DNA of 64,000 nt from Cohnella zeiphila. GTDB lineage: Bacteria; Bacillota; Bacilli; Paenibacillales; Paenibacillaceae. Below are positions 17,568 through 27,236 of this stretch, one piece after another (within the stretch, counting starts at the first letter, position 1; every line of letters starts with the position of its first letter). A program made the position numbers and the translations under genes. The DNA is taken from the NCBI RefSeq assembly GCF_014212055.1, contig NZ_JACJVO010000002.1:186001-250000 (forward strand), given 5' to 3'. The notes under the pieces are model-generated. The model was not told the DNA's origin and ran no database searches. It saw nothing but the letters and a program-made list of their open reading frames with translations.

Positions 17568-17726
17568 TCAGGGCGATGCCGGTTCGACCGCGGAATCGCC
17601 CTCCGGCGAATCGGGAGCGCCCGGCGGCTCCTCGCCGCCCGTCCCGAGCTTGTTCATTTCCTTGTACAGCAAATAGGCTTCAATATCGCCGGTCTGCGTA
17701 AACACGTGCCACGTGAAATCCCGCAC
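17568..17726 (-). CDS. yqzL: YqzL-like small protein
   Basis: A 52-residue protein between era and recO. It begins with GTG at 17726 (GGATGAGG upstream) and reads MRDFTWHVFTQTGDIEAYLLY, which matches the YqzL pattern of an Arg-Asp-Phe-Trp start and a DAYLLYKE motif. The last 25 residues are a Pro/Gly/Glu-rich tail. Bacillus YqzL lies in the same place, so position and sequence agree. Function unknown; no membrane segment or cysteine is visible. Confidence 0.85.
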   Translation of the reverse strand: MRDFTWHVFTQTGDIEAYLLYKEMNKLGTGGEEPPGAPDSPEGDSAVEPASP

Positions 17727-17829
17727 AGCGCCTCATCCTCTCCCGACGGAAATGAATTGCCCGAATTCCGTCTTTAGGATGTCACGGCGCCGCCCGGGGT
17801 ATGCCTGACAACATCTTGCTGGAAAGGCT

Positions 17830-19190
<1,361 letters not shown>

Positions 19191-19577
19191 TCAAGAGCCG
19201 AAAAAAGCCCGCCAAAGCGGAGGGCCCAATACGATGACGCCGACCGCGGCCGCATACAGCGATGCGACCAGCACGGCCCCCGCCGCGGCGTCCTTGGCGA
19301 TCTTCGCCAGTTCATGGTCGTCCGGCGACGCCAAGTCGACCGCCCGCTCCACGCCGGTATTGAGCAGCTCGGTCACCCATACCGCCGCGATGGCGGAGAG
19401 CAGCCACAGCCATTCTCCGGCGTCCACTCGCAGCACTGCCCCGGCGATGGCAACGATCGCCGAGGCAAGAAGATGGAATTTCATATGCGGTTCATGCCCG
19501 AGAGCGTAATGAATCCCTTCCAAGGCATTGCGGAACGATTCGCTCTCGGTTCGATTGCGTCTTCTTCTCCCGCTCAA
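19191..19577 (-). CDS. dgkA: Diacylglycerol/undecaprenol kinase
   Basis: A 128-residue membrane kinase of the DgkA family; Gram-positive members phosphorylate undecaprenol for cell-wall lipid carrier recycling. Three transmembrane helices lie near residues 34-52, 56-72 and 98-118. The catalytic signature is WVTELLNTGVERAVDL followed by KIAKDAAAGAV. The TTG start at 19577 overlaps the ybeY stop (TTGA), which implies translational coupling. The N-terminus is strongly basic (SGRRRRNR). Confidence 0.94.
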   Translation of the reverse strand: MSGRRRRNRTESESFRNALEGIHYALGHEPHMKFHLLASAIVAIAGAVLRVDAGEWLWLLSAIAAVWVTELLNTGVERAVDLASPDDHELAKIAKDAAAGAVLVASLYAAAVGVIVLGPPLWRAFFGS

Positions 19578-20107
19578 CGGGACAACCCCGCTTTCGTGAG
19601 TACCGCTTCCTGCTTGGCGAACATCGCCTTCTCTTCCTCCTCGCTCTCGTGATCGTACCCGAGCAGGTGGAGGAAGCCGTGAACGAACAGGAAGCCCAAT
19701 TCCCGCTCGACCGCGTGTCCGTATTCATTCGCCTGTTCGATGGCGCGCGGGACGGAGATGACGATATCGCCAAGCAGCTCGGCGAACGGATCGAACGAAT
19801 CGTCCTCGGCTTCCGGATCGTCCTCCAGCGTCTCGTAATCGTCGTCGTAGACGATCTCCGTCTCCTCGTCATCGGCGCTTCTCATCGGGAAGCTCAAGAC
19901 GTCGGTCGGCTTGTCCAGTCCCCGGTGCTCCCGGTTCAGCTCGCGGATGCCTTCGTCGTCGGTCAGCGTCAGCGTCACGACGCCGTCTTCCACGCCTTCC
20001 ATCTCCCCTGCGAGCTGCAGAAGCCTCTCCAGCAGATCCGGCCAATCCGCTTCCGCTGAATCGCCGCCTTGTTCTCTCTCGTCGATCCACTCCAGCGCCA
20101 ACGTCAT
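19574..20107 (-). CDS. ybeY: rRNA maturation endoribonuclease YbeY
   Basis: A 177-residue metalloenzyme for 16S rRNA 3' processing and ribosome quality control. The zinc ligands are H143, H147 and H153 in HGFLHLLGYDH, and the substrate-site motif DKPTDVLSFP precedes them. An acidic insertion (about residues 79-108, with DDEETE, DDDYET and DDPEAEDD) sits between these motifs and adds about 20 residues to the usual length. The start at 20107 follows AAAGGAG and overlaps the pgpH stop as ATGA; the stop overlaps dgkA. Confidence 0.96.
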   Translation of the reverse strand: MTLALEWIDEREQGGDSAEADWPDLLERLLQLAGEMEGVEDGVVTLTLTDDEGIRELNREHRGLDKPTDVLSFPMRSADDEETEIVYDDDYETLEDDPEAEDDSFDPFAELLGDIVISVPRAIEQANEYGHAVERELGFLFVHGFLHLLGYDHESEEEEKAMFAKQEAVLTKAGLSR

Positions 20108-22398
20108 GCCTGCCGCTCCTTTGTCTCTTTGCGAATTTTCAAATCTTTGTCGTCGGGATACTCGATCCGGGAATGGAACATGCCGAGCACCGTCTCCTTC
20201 AACGTCACCGCGATCTTGTCCATTTCCCGCAGCGTCAAGTCGCATTCGTTGAATTGCTGGTCGTCCAGCCGGTCTTTGATAATTTTCCCGATGATCGTCT
20301 CGACCTGTTCGACCGTAGGATGGTCGAGCGAGCGGACCGCCGCTTCCACGCTGTCGGCGATGCCGACGATCGCGGCTTCCTTGGTCTGGGCTTTAGGCCC
20401 CGGATAGCGGAAGTCGTCTTCCGTATATTCGAGCGGAATGCCCTCTTGCTCCGCCTGCTTGGCCGCTTTGTAATAAAAAAACTTCAGGAACGTCGTCCCA
20501 TGGTGCTGCTCGGCGATGTCCCGGATCTGCTTCGGCAGCTTGTGCTGCTTCAGCATCTCCGCCCCGTCCCGGGCGTGGGCGATAATGATCGACGCGCTGA
20601 CCTTCGGATCGAGCTTGTCGTGCGGATTGGCGCCGCCGTTCTGGTTCTCGATGAAGTACATCGGCCGCTTCGTCTTGCCGACGTCGTGGTAGAACGAGCC
20701 GACCCGGCACAGCAGGCCGTTCGCGCCGACCGCTTCCGCCGCCGCCTCCGACAGGTTGCCGACCATCAGGCTGTGATGGTACGTTCCCGGCGTCTCGGTG
20801 AGCAGCTTGCGCAGCAACGGGTGATTCGGGTTGGACAGCTCCACCAGCTTCAGCGCGGACAGAATGCCGAACGTCACTTCGAAAAACGGCATGACGCCGA
20901 CGACGAGAATCGCCGTGAGCAGCCCGCTCACGAACATGAAGCTGACCGATTGCAGCAGTTGCACGCGATCCAGGTCCGATTCCACGAGCATGAGCGCCAC
21001 CACGGCGACGGATCCGAACAGGCTGATCATGATGCCCGCCTTCAAGATCGCCGACCGCTGGCTGGCGCGATGAATCGCCAGCACGGACGTGAACGAGACG
21101 ACGGCGGCGACGAATCCGTAACGGAAGTCGAATACGGACTGCTGGCCCACGTTCAGAATGACGCTGGAAAATACCGTGAACAACAGTGCGCTGACAAGGC
21201 CCATATGCATGTCCAGCAGCAGCGTGACAAGCATGCTTCCGAGCGCGACCGGCGCCAGAAAGCCGATGTTCGGCCAGCGGTCGGTCGGCGCCAGCGCAAC
21301 CAGGTGCATGAGCAGCAGATTGATCGCGAAGATCACCAGCATCATCAAGAGCTTCACGTTGTCGCTTCGGGCGGGGCCTGACGAAGCCGCGCCTTCGGAC
21401 AGGGAGGCGGATCCGGCCCACGACGTCATCTCTCCGTACCCGTAGAACGACAGAACGAACAAGATCGACAGCAGCAGCACGCCGAGCTGCGGCCAGTAAT
21501 TTTTCTGCGCCTTCAGCATGCCCATGCTGTCGAGCCGGTCGTACATATCCTGCGTAATGACTTGTCCCGCCTTGACGATGACGTCTCCGGGCTTGTACAC
21601 GATCGGCTGCGTGTCCTGCTTCGCCTGCACTTTGGCGTTCTCGGTGGCGTCTTTGTCGTAGAACTTGTTCGGCGTCAGCACGAAGCGGGCGAGCTCCTGA
21701 ACCGTCTCGCGCTCCGTCTTCTGGTCGAGCGAGCTCGTGTTGACCAGCTCCGCCACCTTGACCCGGGCCGTCTCGGCATCCGGCACCGACTCGTTCATCA
21801 GCTTCCGCACGATGTCCCGGCCGACGACCCGCATGTCGGAGATCTGGTCGGAGGTCAGCTTCGGAAGCTTGTAGAACGTCTCTTCCGGAATGCTGTACTT
21901 CTGCGTCTGAATGTCTTTCTGCATCTCTTCGAGCAAGCTGGCGGAATACGTCTCGCCGCCGGAATTGTTCTGAACGAACGACGCGACGAACTGGTCGAGC
22001 CGGGCGGGAATATCCGTCCGGTAAATATCGACCTTGTTGTCCGTCGTCACCTGATCGTCCTGATTCAGCTGATCGATGCGGACCAGAATCTCGTCCAGCA
22101 GCTGCTCGTTATGAAGCGATACCAGCGAGTAGACGGGGCTGACTTTGTCGGCCGCCTTCTCCTGCGCCTCCAGCGTCGCCTTCTCGTCCACGATCTGGCG
22201 CGGCGCCTTGATGTCGTGCTCCGTTTTGCCGTTCAGCGTAATATCGTAAGTCTGGGGAACCAGCCGCGAAGCCAAGCTGAAATAAAAAAGCAGCACGAAC
22301 AGCAGCAGCAGCAGCACTCTGACGGCTCCGCTGCGCTTCCAACCCCCTGCGGAAAAGGATGACGACGCTCTCGCCGGTCCGTTTCGTTTCCGATTCAT
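20104..22398 (-). CDS. pgpH: HD family phosphohydrolase PgpH (YqfF), c-di-AMP phosphodiesterase type
   Basis: A 764-residue membrane protein of the 7TM-HD family. One N-terminal helix (about 27-45) precedes a large extracellular domain to about residue 300. Seven transmembrane helices follow, then the cytosolic HD domain with SFYHDVGKTKRPMYF holding the HD pair and DKLDPKVSASIIIAHARDG and HHGTTFLKFFYYKA supplying further metal ligands. Listeria PgpH and relatives hydrolyse cyclic di-AMP to pApA. The start at 22398 is behind GGAGGA. It lies between phoH and ybeY with a 4-nt overlap to ybeY. Confidence 0.95.
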   Translation of the reverse strand: MNRKRNGPARASSSFSAGGWKRSGAVRVLLLLLFVLLFYFSLASRLVPQTYDITLNGKTEHDIKAPRQIVDEKATLEAQEKAADKVSPVYSLVSLHNEQLLDEILVRIDQLNQDDQVTTDNKVDIYRTDIPARLDQFVASFVQNNSGGETYSASLLEEMQKDIQTQKYSIPEETFYKLPKLTSDQISDMRVVGRDIVRKLMNESVPDAETARVKVAELVNTSSLDQKTERETVQELARFVLTPNKFYDKDATENAKVQAKQDTQPIVYKPGDVIVKAGQVITQDMYDRLDSMGMLKAQKNYWPQLGVLLLSILFVLSFYGYGEMTSWAGSASLSEGAASSGPARSDNVKLLMMLVIFAINLLLMHLVALAPTDRWPNIGFLAPVALGSMLVTLLLDMHMGLVSALLFTVFSSVILNVGQQSVFDFRYGFVAAVVSFTSVLAIHRASQRSAILKAGIMISLFGSVAVVALMLVESDLDRVQLLQSVSFMFVSGLLTAILVVGVMPFFEVTFGILSALKLVELSNPNHPLLRKLLTETPGTYHHSLMVGNLSEAAAEAVGANGLLCRVGSFYHDVGKTKRPMYFIENQNGGANPHDKLDPKVSASIIIAHARDGAEMLKQHKLPKQIRDIAEQHHGTTFLKFFYYKAAKQAEQEGIPLEYTEDDFRYPGPKAQTKEAAIVGIADSVEAAVRSLDHPTVEQVETIIGKIIKDRLDDQQFNECDLTLREMDKIAVTLKETVLGMFHSRIEYPDDKDLKIRKETKERQA

Positions 22399-22413
22399 CC
22401 GGCGTCCTCCTCT

Positions 22414-23388
22414 TTACGTTGGTTGATCTTGCTGGTCGCGGTCGTAAGCCTGGATAATCTTCTGCACCAAAGCATGGCGGACGACGTCCTGCTCCGAGAA
22501 CGCCACCATTCCGATCTCCGGAATATCCCGCAAAATGCGCTGGGCCTCGATCAGCCCGGACTTTTTTCCTTTGGGCAGATCGATCTGCGTCACGTCGCCG
22601 GTAATGACCATATGCGAACCGAAGCCGAGCCGTGTCAGGAACATTTTCATCTGCTCGGCCGTCGTATTCTGCGCTTCGTCGAGAATGACGAACGAATCGT
22701 CCAGCGTCCGGCCGCGCATGTAGGCGAGCGGAGCGATCTCGATGAGTCCCCGTTCCATCGCCTTGGCGACGCCGTCCGGACCGAGCACGTCGTTCAGCGC
22801 GTCGTACAGCGGCCGCAAGTACGGATCGACCTTCTCCTGCAAGTCGCCGGGCAGAAAGCCCAGGTTCTCGCCGGCTTCGACGGCCGGGCGGGCCAGCAGG
22901 ATGCGCTTGATCCGGCCGTCCTTGAGCGCGGCGACGGCGGAGACGACCGCCAGATACGTCTTGCCGGTGCCGGCCGGTCCGATGCCGAAGACGATATCCT
23001 TCTTGCGGATCGTCGTGATGTAATGCCGTTGGCCGAGCGTCTTGGGGACGATCGGCTTGCCGCGGAACGTCGTGGCGATCTCTCCCTTGAACAGGGAGAG
23101 CAACTGGTCCGCTTTCAATTCGCGGGCCAGCTCGTGCGCATAACGGACGTCGCGCTCGCTAAGCGACAAGCCGCTGTGAATCAGCTGCAGCAGCGTGTCG
23201 AACAACTGATGAAGCGAACGGACCTCGGATTCGGAGCCTTCGATGACGATCTCGGCTTCCCGGGAATGGATCGAAGCCTCCGAGTCCGCCTGAATCAGCC
23301 TTAGGAACTTGTCCTGCGGACCGAACAGAGCCAGTCCTTCCGCCGTGCTACGAAGCGGGATCGAGATGATGGATGTGGTTTCCGACAA
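22414..23388 (-). CDS. phoH: PhoH family ATPase/RNA-binding protein
   Basis: A 324-residue protein: an N-terminal KH-like region (about 25-75) and a PhoH ATPase domain with Walker A GPAGTGKT (137-144) and Walker B FVILDEAQN. It starts with TTG at 23388, six bases after the yqfD stop, with an AGG-containing site in the yqfD end. Its biological role is unsettled; association with ribosome and RNA processing is suggested by its constant linkage to ybeY, seen here with only pgpH between them. The sequence is otherwise standard. Confidence 0.95.
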   Translation of the reverse strand: MSETTSIISIPLRSTAEGLALFGPQDKFLRLIQADSEASIHSREAEIVIEGSESEVRSLHQLFDTLLQLIHSGLSLSERDVRYAHELARELKADQLLSLFKGEIATTFRGKPIVPKTLGQRHYITTIRKKDIVFGIGPAGTGKTYLAVVSAVAALKDGRIKRILLARPAVEAGENLGFLPGDLQEKVDPYLRPLYDALNDVLGPDGVAKAMERGLIEIAPLAYMRGRTLDDSFVILDEAQNTTAEQMKMFLTRLGFGSHMVITGDVTQIDLPKGKKSGLIEAQRILRDIPEIGMVAFSEQDVVRHALVQKIIQAYDRDQQDQPT

Positions 23389-23394
23389 AAAGCC

Positions 23395-24612
23395 TCATTC
23401 CCCCTGAATCGCTTGACCTGGAAGTTGGTTCGTCTGAACGATTGGACGTTCGGAGACGATGGATTGTTCAACCTCGAATAAAACTTTTATCATCACTTTA
23501 CCATTCTCCGTTTGTTCATGCAAAATTTTTTCCGCGCGGATGACGGCCCCTTTGCCGCTCTTGGCGAGCAGCTGCTTCCTCGCCTGGGCCAATCCGGCTT
23601 CCTTCGCCTGCTCCGCCGTCAGCGTCTGCTCCTGATAGACGACTTCCTGCTCCCGCTCGTCCCAGGTCCCGAACGGCAGCGTCCATTTTCCCCACGCCAG
23701 GCGCTTGATGTCGGAACGGTAATCCGACTTTTCGAACGGCTTCAGCTTGTAGCCTGTTATTTGCAAGGCGCGATTGCCGATAATGAGGTACTTGCGATCG
23801 TTCGCGGCTCCGGTGTAGGCTTGGGCTTTGCGGACGAGCGGCGATACGATGTCGTATTCCTGCCAGACGAGCCCGCGCACCTCGCCTTTGGAGACGACCG
23901 CCTTCGTGCGGTCCCCTTCTCCGACGATGCCGGAGATGAGCACGTCCCCTTTGCGGACGCGCTGGTTCGTCTGCACCTTCGGACGGCCGTTCTCCGCTAC
24001 GATATACGTGACGACGGCGTCATGAGTGGCAACCAGGTCGCGCGGCGATTCCGGCGCCGTTACGTCCGGCTTCTTCGCCTCGACCACCGTAATGTCGATG
24101 CTCGTCCCGTTCCGCTCCACGCCGACCCAGGCGGCTTCCGGCAGGCGGCCGGCGATACGGTCGGCGATCACCGAGGTGTCCGGCAGACGGAACGACCATT
24201 GGAATTTGTATACGCCCTCGGCTTTGGCCGCGGCGAGAACCTGGTCCGCCGACATGCGGCTGATGCCCTCCACCTTCACGTTCCAGATCAGCGTCGACAG
24301 CACGTAAAGGGCGGCGACGAAACCGATCAGGCCCCCCGCGAATGTCTTGCGGCGCGACAGGCGGGCCATCTGGAACGGCAGGCCGTGCCGTTCCATGACT
24401 CTCGTACGCCCTTTGGCTCGGCGCAGCAGCGGCCGCAGGCGAAAGTAGTCCGGGACCGTGACCCGGAACACCAGCTTTTCGTCCTTATCGTAATAGAGAT
24501 CCCACAGCTCCAGCTTGTCCGCCAGCGCGGCGTTCAGGAATGCGCCCGGCTGTCCGGCGGCCAGCTTGACCGTCACGAAGCCGCGCGCGTACTGAATCCA
24601 GCTTCCCTTCAT
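23395..24612 (-). CDS. yqfD: Sporulation protein YqfD
   Basis: A 405-residue protein of the YqfD family, needed for efficient sporulation in Bacillus. A basic N-terminal domain of about 85 residues precedes one transmembrane helix (near 91-112, GFVAALYVLSTLIW), followed by a large extracytoplasmic part that begins WNVKVEGISRMSADQVL, similar to POTRA-like folds of division proteins. The start at 24612 follows the yqfC stop by 89 bp. In Bacillus yqfC-yqfD is transcribed by mother-cell sigma-E; a candidate site lies upstream of yqfC here. Confidence 0.92.
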   Translation of the reverse strand: MKGSWIQYARGFVTVKLAAGQPGAFLNAALADKLELWDLYYDKDEKLVFRVTVPDYFRLRPLLRRAKGRTRVMERHGLPFQMARLSRRKTFAGGLIGFVAALYVLSTLIWNVKVEGISRMSADQVLAAAKAEGVYKFQWSFRLPDTSVIADRIAGRLPEAAWVGVERNGTSIDITVVEAKKPDVTAPESPRDLVATHDAVVTYIVAENGRPKVQTNQRVRKGDVLISGIVGEGDRTKAVVSKGEVRGLVWQEYDIVSPLVRKAQAYTGAANDRKYLIIGNRALQITGYKLKPFEKSDYRSDIKRLAWGKWTLPFGTWDEREQEVVYQEQTLTAEQAKEAGLAQARKQLLAKSGKGAVIRAEKILHEQTENGKVMIKVLFEVEQSIVSERPIVQTNQLPGQAIQGE

Positions 24613-24701
24613 CCCTGCCCCATCCTTCCCTCGGCCGCGCTCCGCGGGGAGCCTGTCCGGCCGCTCGATGCGCGTCTGCGGCGTTTCCGCCGCGCTTGCG
24701 A

Positions 24702-24998
24702 TCAGCCCGGCGGAAACGCCTCCTTGCTTAGCAGCACGCCCGTTATCCGTCCTTCCACCAGCACTTCCTCGGGCCCGATGTTGCGGATCGTCAAATCGCG
24801 GCCCGTCACTTCCAATTCGCCCTTCTCCATGGCCAAACGGAGGGAATCCGACGCGAAATGAAGCACGCCGCGATGATTCTCCACCGTCAATTGAATGCCT
24901 CCGATCAGCGTCACCCGCGGGAGGTCGAGCACGACGTCCTGCGGCAGATCGAGGACGCGTGCGGTCCAGTTGCGCAGTTTGCGGACGAGTCGCGGCAT
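24702..24998 (-). CDS. yqfC: Sporulation protein YqfC
   Basis: A 98-residue protein of the YqfC family (YabP/YqfC fold). The start at 24998 is set by AAAGGAGGGGGG directly upstream; the longer in-frame start at 25028 lacks a site. The body shows the family pattern LDLPRVTLIGGIQLTVENHRG and ends ITGVLLSKEAF. It is probably soluble and small, made in the mother cell during sporulation by analogy with Bacillus. It is the first gene of the yqfC-yqfD-phoH-pgpH-ybeY-dgkA-cdd-era string. Confidence 0.92.
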   Translation of the reverse strand: MPRLVRKLRNWTARVLDLPQDVVLDLPRVTLIGGIQLTVENHRGVLHFASDSLRLAMEKGELEVTGRDLTIRNIGPEEVLVEGRITGVLLSKEAFPPG

Positions 24999-25023
24999 GA
25001 CGCGCCCCCCTCCTTTACCGTAA

Positions 25024-25052
25024 AACATATGCGGCGCATGCCTCGATTATGA
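25024..25052 (-). promoter_or_regulatory. Candidate sigma-E-type promoter upstream of yqfC
   Basis: On the minus strand TCATAAT, about 14 bp, then CATATGTT resembles the sigma-E pattern (ATA-type -35, CATACAAT-type -10). It lies about 25 bp before the yqfC start. The match is partial; the argument rests mainly on known sigma-E control of Bacillus yqfC-yqfD. Confidence 0.35.
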
Positions 25053-25162
25053 AGCGGCGGAAATGCCGGCGATGAGGAGTTCGCGGCAGCTTTTCCCGGG
25101 ATGGCGTGCCATAAGCGCGGTCTTCTGCTATGATCGATTGATATAGAGGGAGGCGGATCGGC

Positions 25163-25492
25163 ATGGCAACGGTCGAGGAGTTCGGCAATTTGGACATTCG
25201 CATCGGCACGATTACGAGGGCGGAACCTTTTCCGGAAGTGCGCAAACCGGCGATCAAGCTGGAGATCGACTTCGGAGAATTGGGAAAGAAGCGGTCATCC
25301 GCGCAAATTACGAGGAGATACGATCCTGCGATATTGGTCGGCCGCCAGGTGGCTGCCGTCGTCAACTTTCCGGTCCGCCGGATCGCCGGATTCGAATCGG
25401 AAGTATTGGTTCTGGGAGGCGTGCCGGAGGAGGGCGACGTCGTGCTGCTAAGGCCGGACGAGCCCGTTCCGAACGGAACGCCGATTGCTTGA
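25163..25492 (+). CDS. csaA: CsaA-like tRNA-binding domain protein
   Basis: A 109-residue OB-fold protein that corresponds to CsaA (TRBP111 type): VEEFGNLDIRIGTITRAE at the N-terminus, the KLEIDFGELGKKRSSAQIT core, the AAVVNFPVRRIAGFESEVL loop and the terminal GxPEEGDVVLL. Such proteins bind tRNA as dimers; Bacillus CsaA has been described as a secretion-related chaperone. The start follows GGGAGGCGG. It is a single plus-strand gene placed between yqfC and the gene behind floA, and is followed by two hairpins. Confidence 0.92.
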   Translation: MATVEEFGNLDIRIGTITRAEPFPEVRKPAIKLEIDFGELGKKRSSAQITRRYDPAILVGRQVAAVVNFPVRRIAGFESEVLVLGGVPEEGDVVLLRPDEPVPNGTPIA

Positions 25493-25508
25493 GCATGGCG
25501 GAATATAT

Positions 25509-25547
25509 CCCCCAAAAGTGACGTGATGCTTCGAAGCTTTTTGGGGG
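25509..25547 (+). terminator. Hairpin behind csaA
   Basis: CCCCCAAAAG (25509-25518) pairs with CTTTTTGGGGG (25537-25547). No T run follows, so it may act together with the stronger terminator at 25596-25642. Confidence 0.5.
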
Positions 25548-25595
25548 AGCCCCCGTTATCCACAGGAAATCAAGTCGCATCATTTCCGAAACAAC

Positions 25596-25642
25596 AAAAA
25601 GGCTTCCGAATCCGCTGATGATGCGGATCGGAAGCTTTTTTT
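25596..25642. terminator. Bidirectional terminator between csaA and the floA operon
   Basis: AAAAAGGCTTCCG and CGGAAGCTTTTTTT form the outer stem, with CCGC/GCGG inside. A and T runs on both sides allow it to end both the csaA transcript and the nfeD-floA transcript. Confidence 0.88.
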
Positions 25643-25646
25643 GGCG

Positions 25647-26219
25647 CTACCGCCGCCGAAACGGCTTGCGGGCGCGGGGCGGGCCGAGCACCTCGGCCAT
25701 GACGACGGCGCGAGCGAGCTCGTCGCGCGACCAGCCGGCCGGCGCGCGTTCGGCCGGCGATACGCCGCGCTCCGGCGAAGCGAGCGCCGCGGCCAGGCCG
25801 GCGCGAGCGGCGGACGAGGCGGAGGTCGGCGACCCGGTCATTGCCGGTGCGGAAGACGGCGCAGCGGAAGCGCCGGGAGCCGGGAACGCGGCCGGGGGCG
25901 TCGCGGGCTCTATCGATGCGGCCGGCGAATCAACCGGTTCCGGCGCGAGAGGATCCCGGCGTTCGATGCCGGGCTGCGGCGCCGGTTCTTTGTCTTCGTG
26001 CGGCCGTTCCCGGGGCCGCAACGGCGCCGGCGAGGACGTCCGGCGCGTCATCGGCCCCGGGAAGCCGCCGCCGCCGAAGTCCGGCATCCGCGAAACCGGC
26101 TTTCGCTTCGCCGGGCCCTTTTCCAGCGGCGATTTTTTGAAAAACAGGCTGTAAATCAAACCGACGGCGATGATGATCAGAAAGTAGTAGCGGCCGAGAA
26201 AGTCCATCGCCTGTTCCAT
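25647..26219 (-). CDS. Hypothetical membrane-anchored Pro/Ala-rich protein behind floA
   Basis: A 190-residue protein I do not recognise. The N-terminus has one hydrophobic segment (about residues 8-27, YYFLIIIAVGLIYSLFF) followed by Lys/Arg, so it is likely inserted with a cytosolic tail. Residues 50-150 are low complexity, rich in Pro, Ala, Ser and Arg, and highly GC-rich. The last 30 residues are again ordered-looking (WSRDELARAVVMAEVLGPPRA). It starts 5 bp after the floA stop and is the third gene of the nfeD-floA operon, the place that yqfB occupies in Bacillus, so a link to the flotillin machinery is inferred from position only. Confidence 0.75.
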   Translation of the reverse strand: MEQAMDFLGRYYFLIIIAVGLIYSLFFKKSPLEKGPAKRKPVSRMPDFGGGGFPGPMTRRTSSPAPLRPRERPHEDKEPAPQPGIERRDPLAPEPVDSPAASIEPATPPAAFPAPGASAAPSSAPAMTGSPTSASSAARAGLAAALASPERGVSPAERAPAGWSRDELARAVVMAEVLGPPRARKPFRRR

Positions 26220-26224
26220 CCCGG

Positions 26225-27217
26225 TCAGCGTCCTTCCTGGCCGTCGCCCGTTCCGTCGGTCTTACCGCCGATCGAGCCTCTCATTTGGGTGTCGGCTTCG
26301 AGATTTTTCATATTGAGGTAATCCATCACGCCCAGCTTGCCGCCCTTCAGCGCTTCCGCCATCGCGAGCGGCACCTCGGATTCCGCCTCGACTACCTTCG
26401 CCTTCATCTCGACGACCTTCGCCCGCATCTCCTGCTCCTGGGCGACGGCCATCGCGCGGCGCTCCTCGGCCTTCGCCTGGGCGATCCGCTTGTCGGCCTC
26501 CGCCTGCTCCGTCTGCAGATGCGCGCCGATGTTCTTGCCTACGTCCACGTCCGCGATATCGATCGACAGAATCTCGAATGCGGTCCCCGAATCCAGCCCT
26601 TTGTTCAGAACGGTTCGCGAGATCAAATCCGGGTTCTCCAACACGTCCTTGTGCGAGTTCGAGGAGCCGACGGTGGTGACGATCCCCTCGCCTACGCGCG
26701 CGATAATCGTCTCCTCGCCGGCGCCGCCGACGAGGCGGTCGATGTTGGCCCGAACCGTAACCCGCGCCTTGACCTTCACTTCGATGCCGTCTTTGGCCAC
26801 TGCCGAAACGATCGGCGTCTCGATGACGCGCGGGTTGACGCTCATTTGCACGGCCTGCAGCACGTCGCGGCCCGCGAGGTCGATCGCCGCCGCGCGCTCG
26901 AAGACGAGCGGGATATTCGCCCGCTGCGCCGCGATCAGCGCGTTAACCACCCGGTCCACGTTGCCCCCGGCCAGAAAGTGGCTCTCCAGCTGGTTGATGG
27001 TCAGGCCCAATCCGGCCTTCGTCGCCTTGATCATCGGGTTGACGATGCGCTGCGGAATGACTCTTCTCAGCCTCATGGCCACCAGCGTCAAGATGCTGAT
27101 GCGCACCCCGGAAGCCCAAGCCGAAATCCACAGCATCAAAGGGAAAAAGCTGAGAAACACGATCAGCGCAATGACGACGACAGCGATGATGATGAGCAAT
27201 TCCACGTTTCCGTTCAT
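26225..27217 (-). CDS. floA: Flotillin-like protein FloA (YqfA)
   Basis: A 330-residue scaffold protein of functional membrane microdomains. The N-terminus holds a membrane hairpin (about residues 6-45), followed by an SPFH-like domain and a coiled region rich in Ala/Glu/Lys ([20 protein letters not shown] and repeats) that drives oligomerisation. The start at 27217 follows GGGAGGAAA. It lies 19 bp behind the NfeD-type partner gene, the standard pairing. Length and sequence are those of the Bacillus protein. Confidence 0.96.
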   Translation of the reverse strand: MNGNVELLIIIAVVVIALIVFLSFFPLMLWISAWASGVRISILTLVAMRLRRVIPQRIVNPMIKATKAGLGLTINQLESHFLAGGNVDRVVNALIAAQRANIPLVFERAAAIDLAGRDVLQAVQMSVNPRVIETPIVSAVAKDGIEVKVKARVTVRANIDRLVGGAGEETIIARVGEGIVTTVGSSNSHKDVLENPDLISRTVLNKGLDSGTAFEILSIDIADVDVGKNIGAHLQTEQAEADKRIAQAKAEERRAMAVAQEQEMRAKVVEMKAKVVEAESEVPLAMAEALKGGKLGVMDYLNMKNLEADTQMRGSIGGKTDGTGDGQEGR

Positions 27218-27236
27218 AGGTTTCCTCCCGAAAGGG

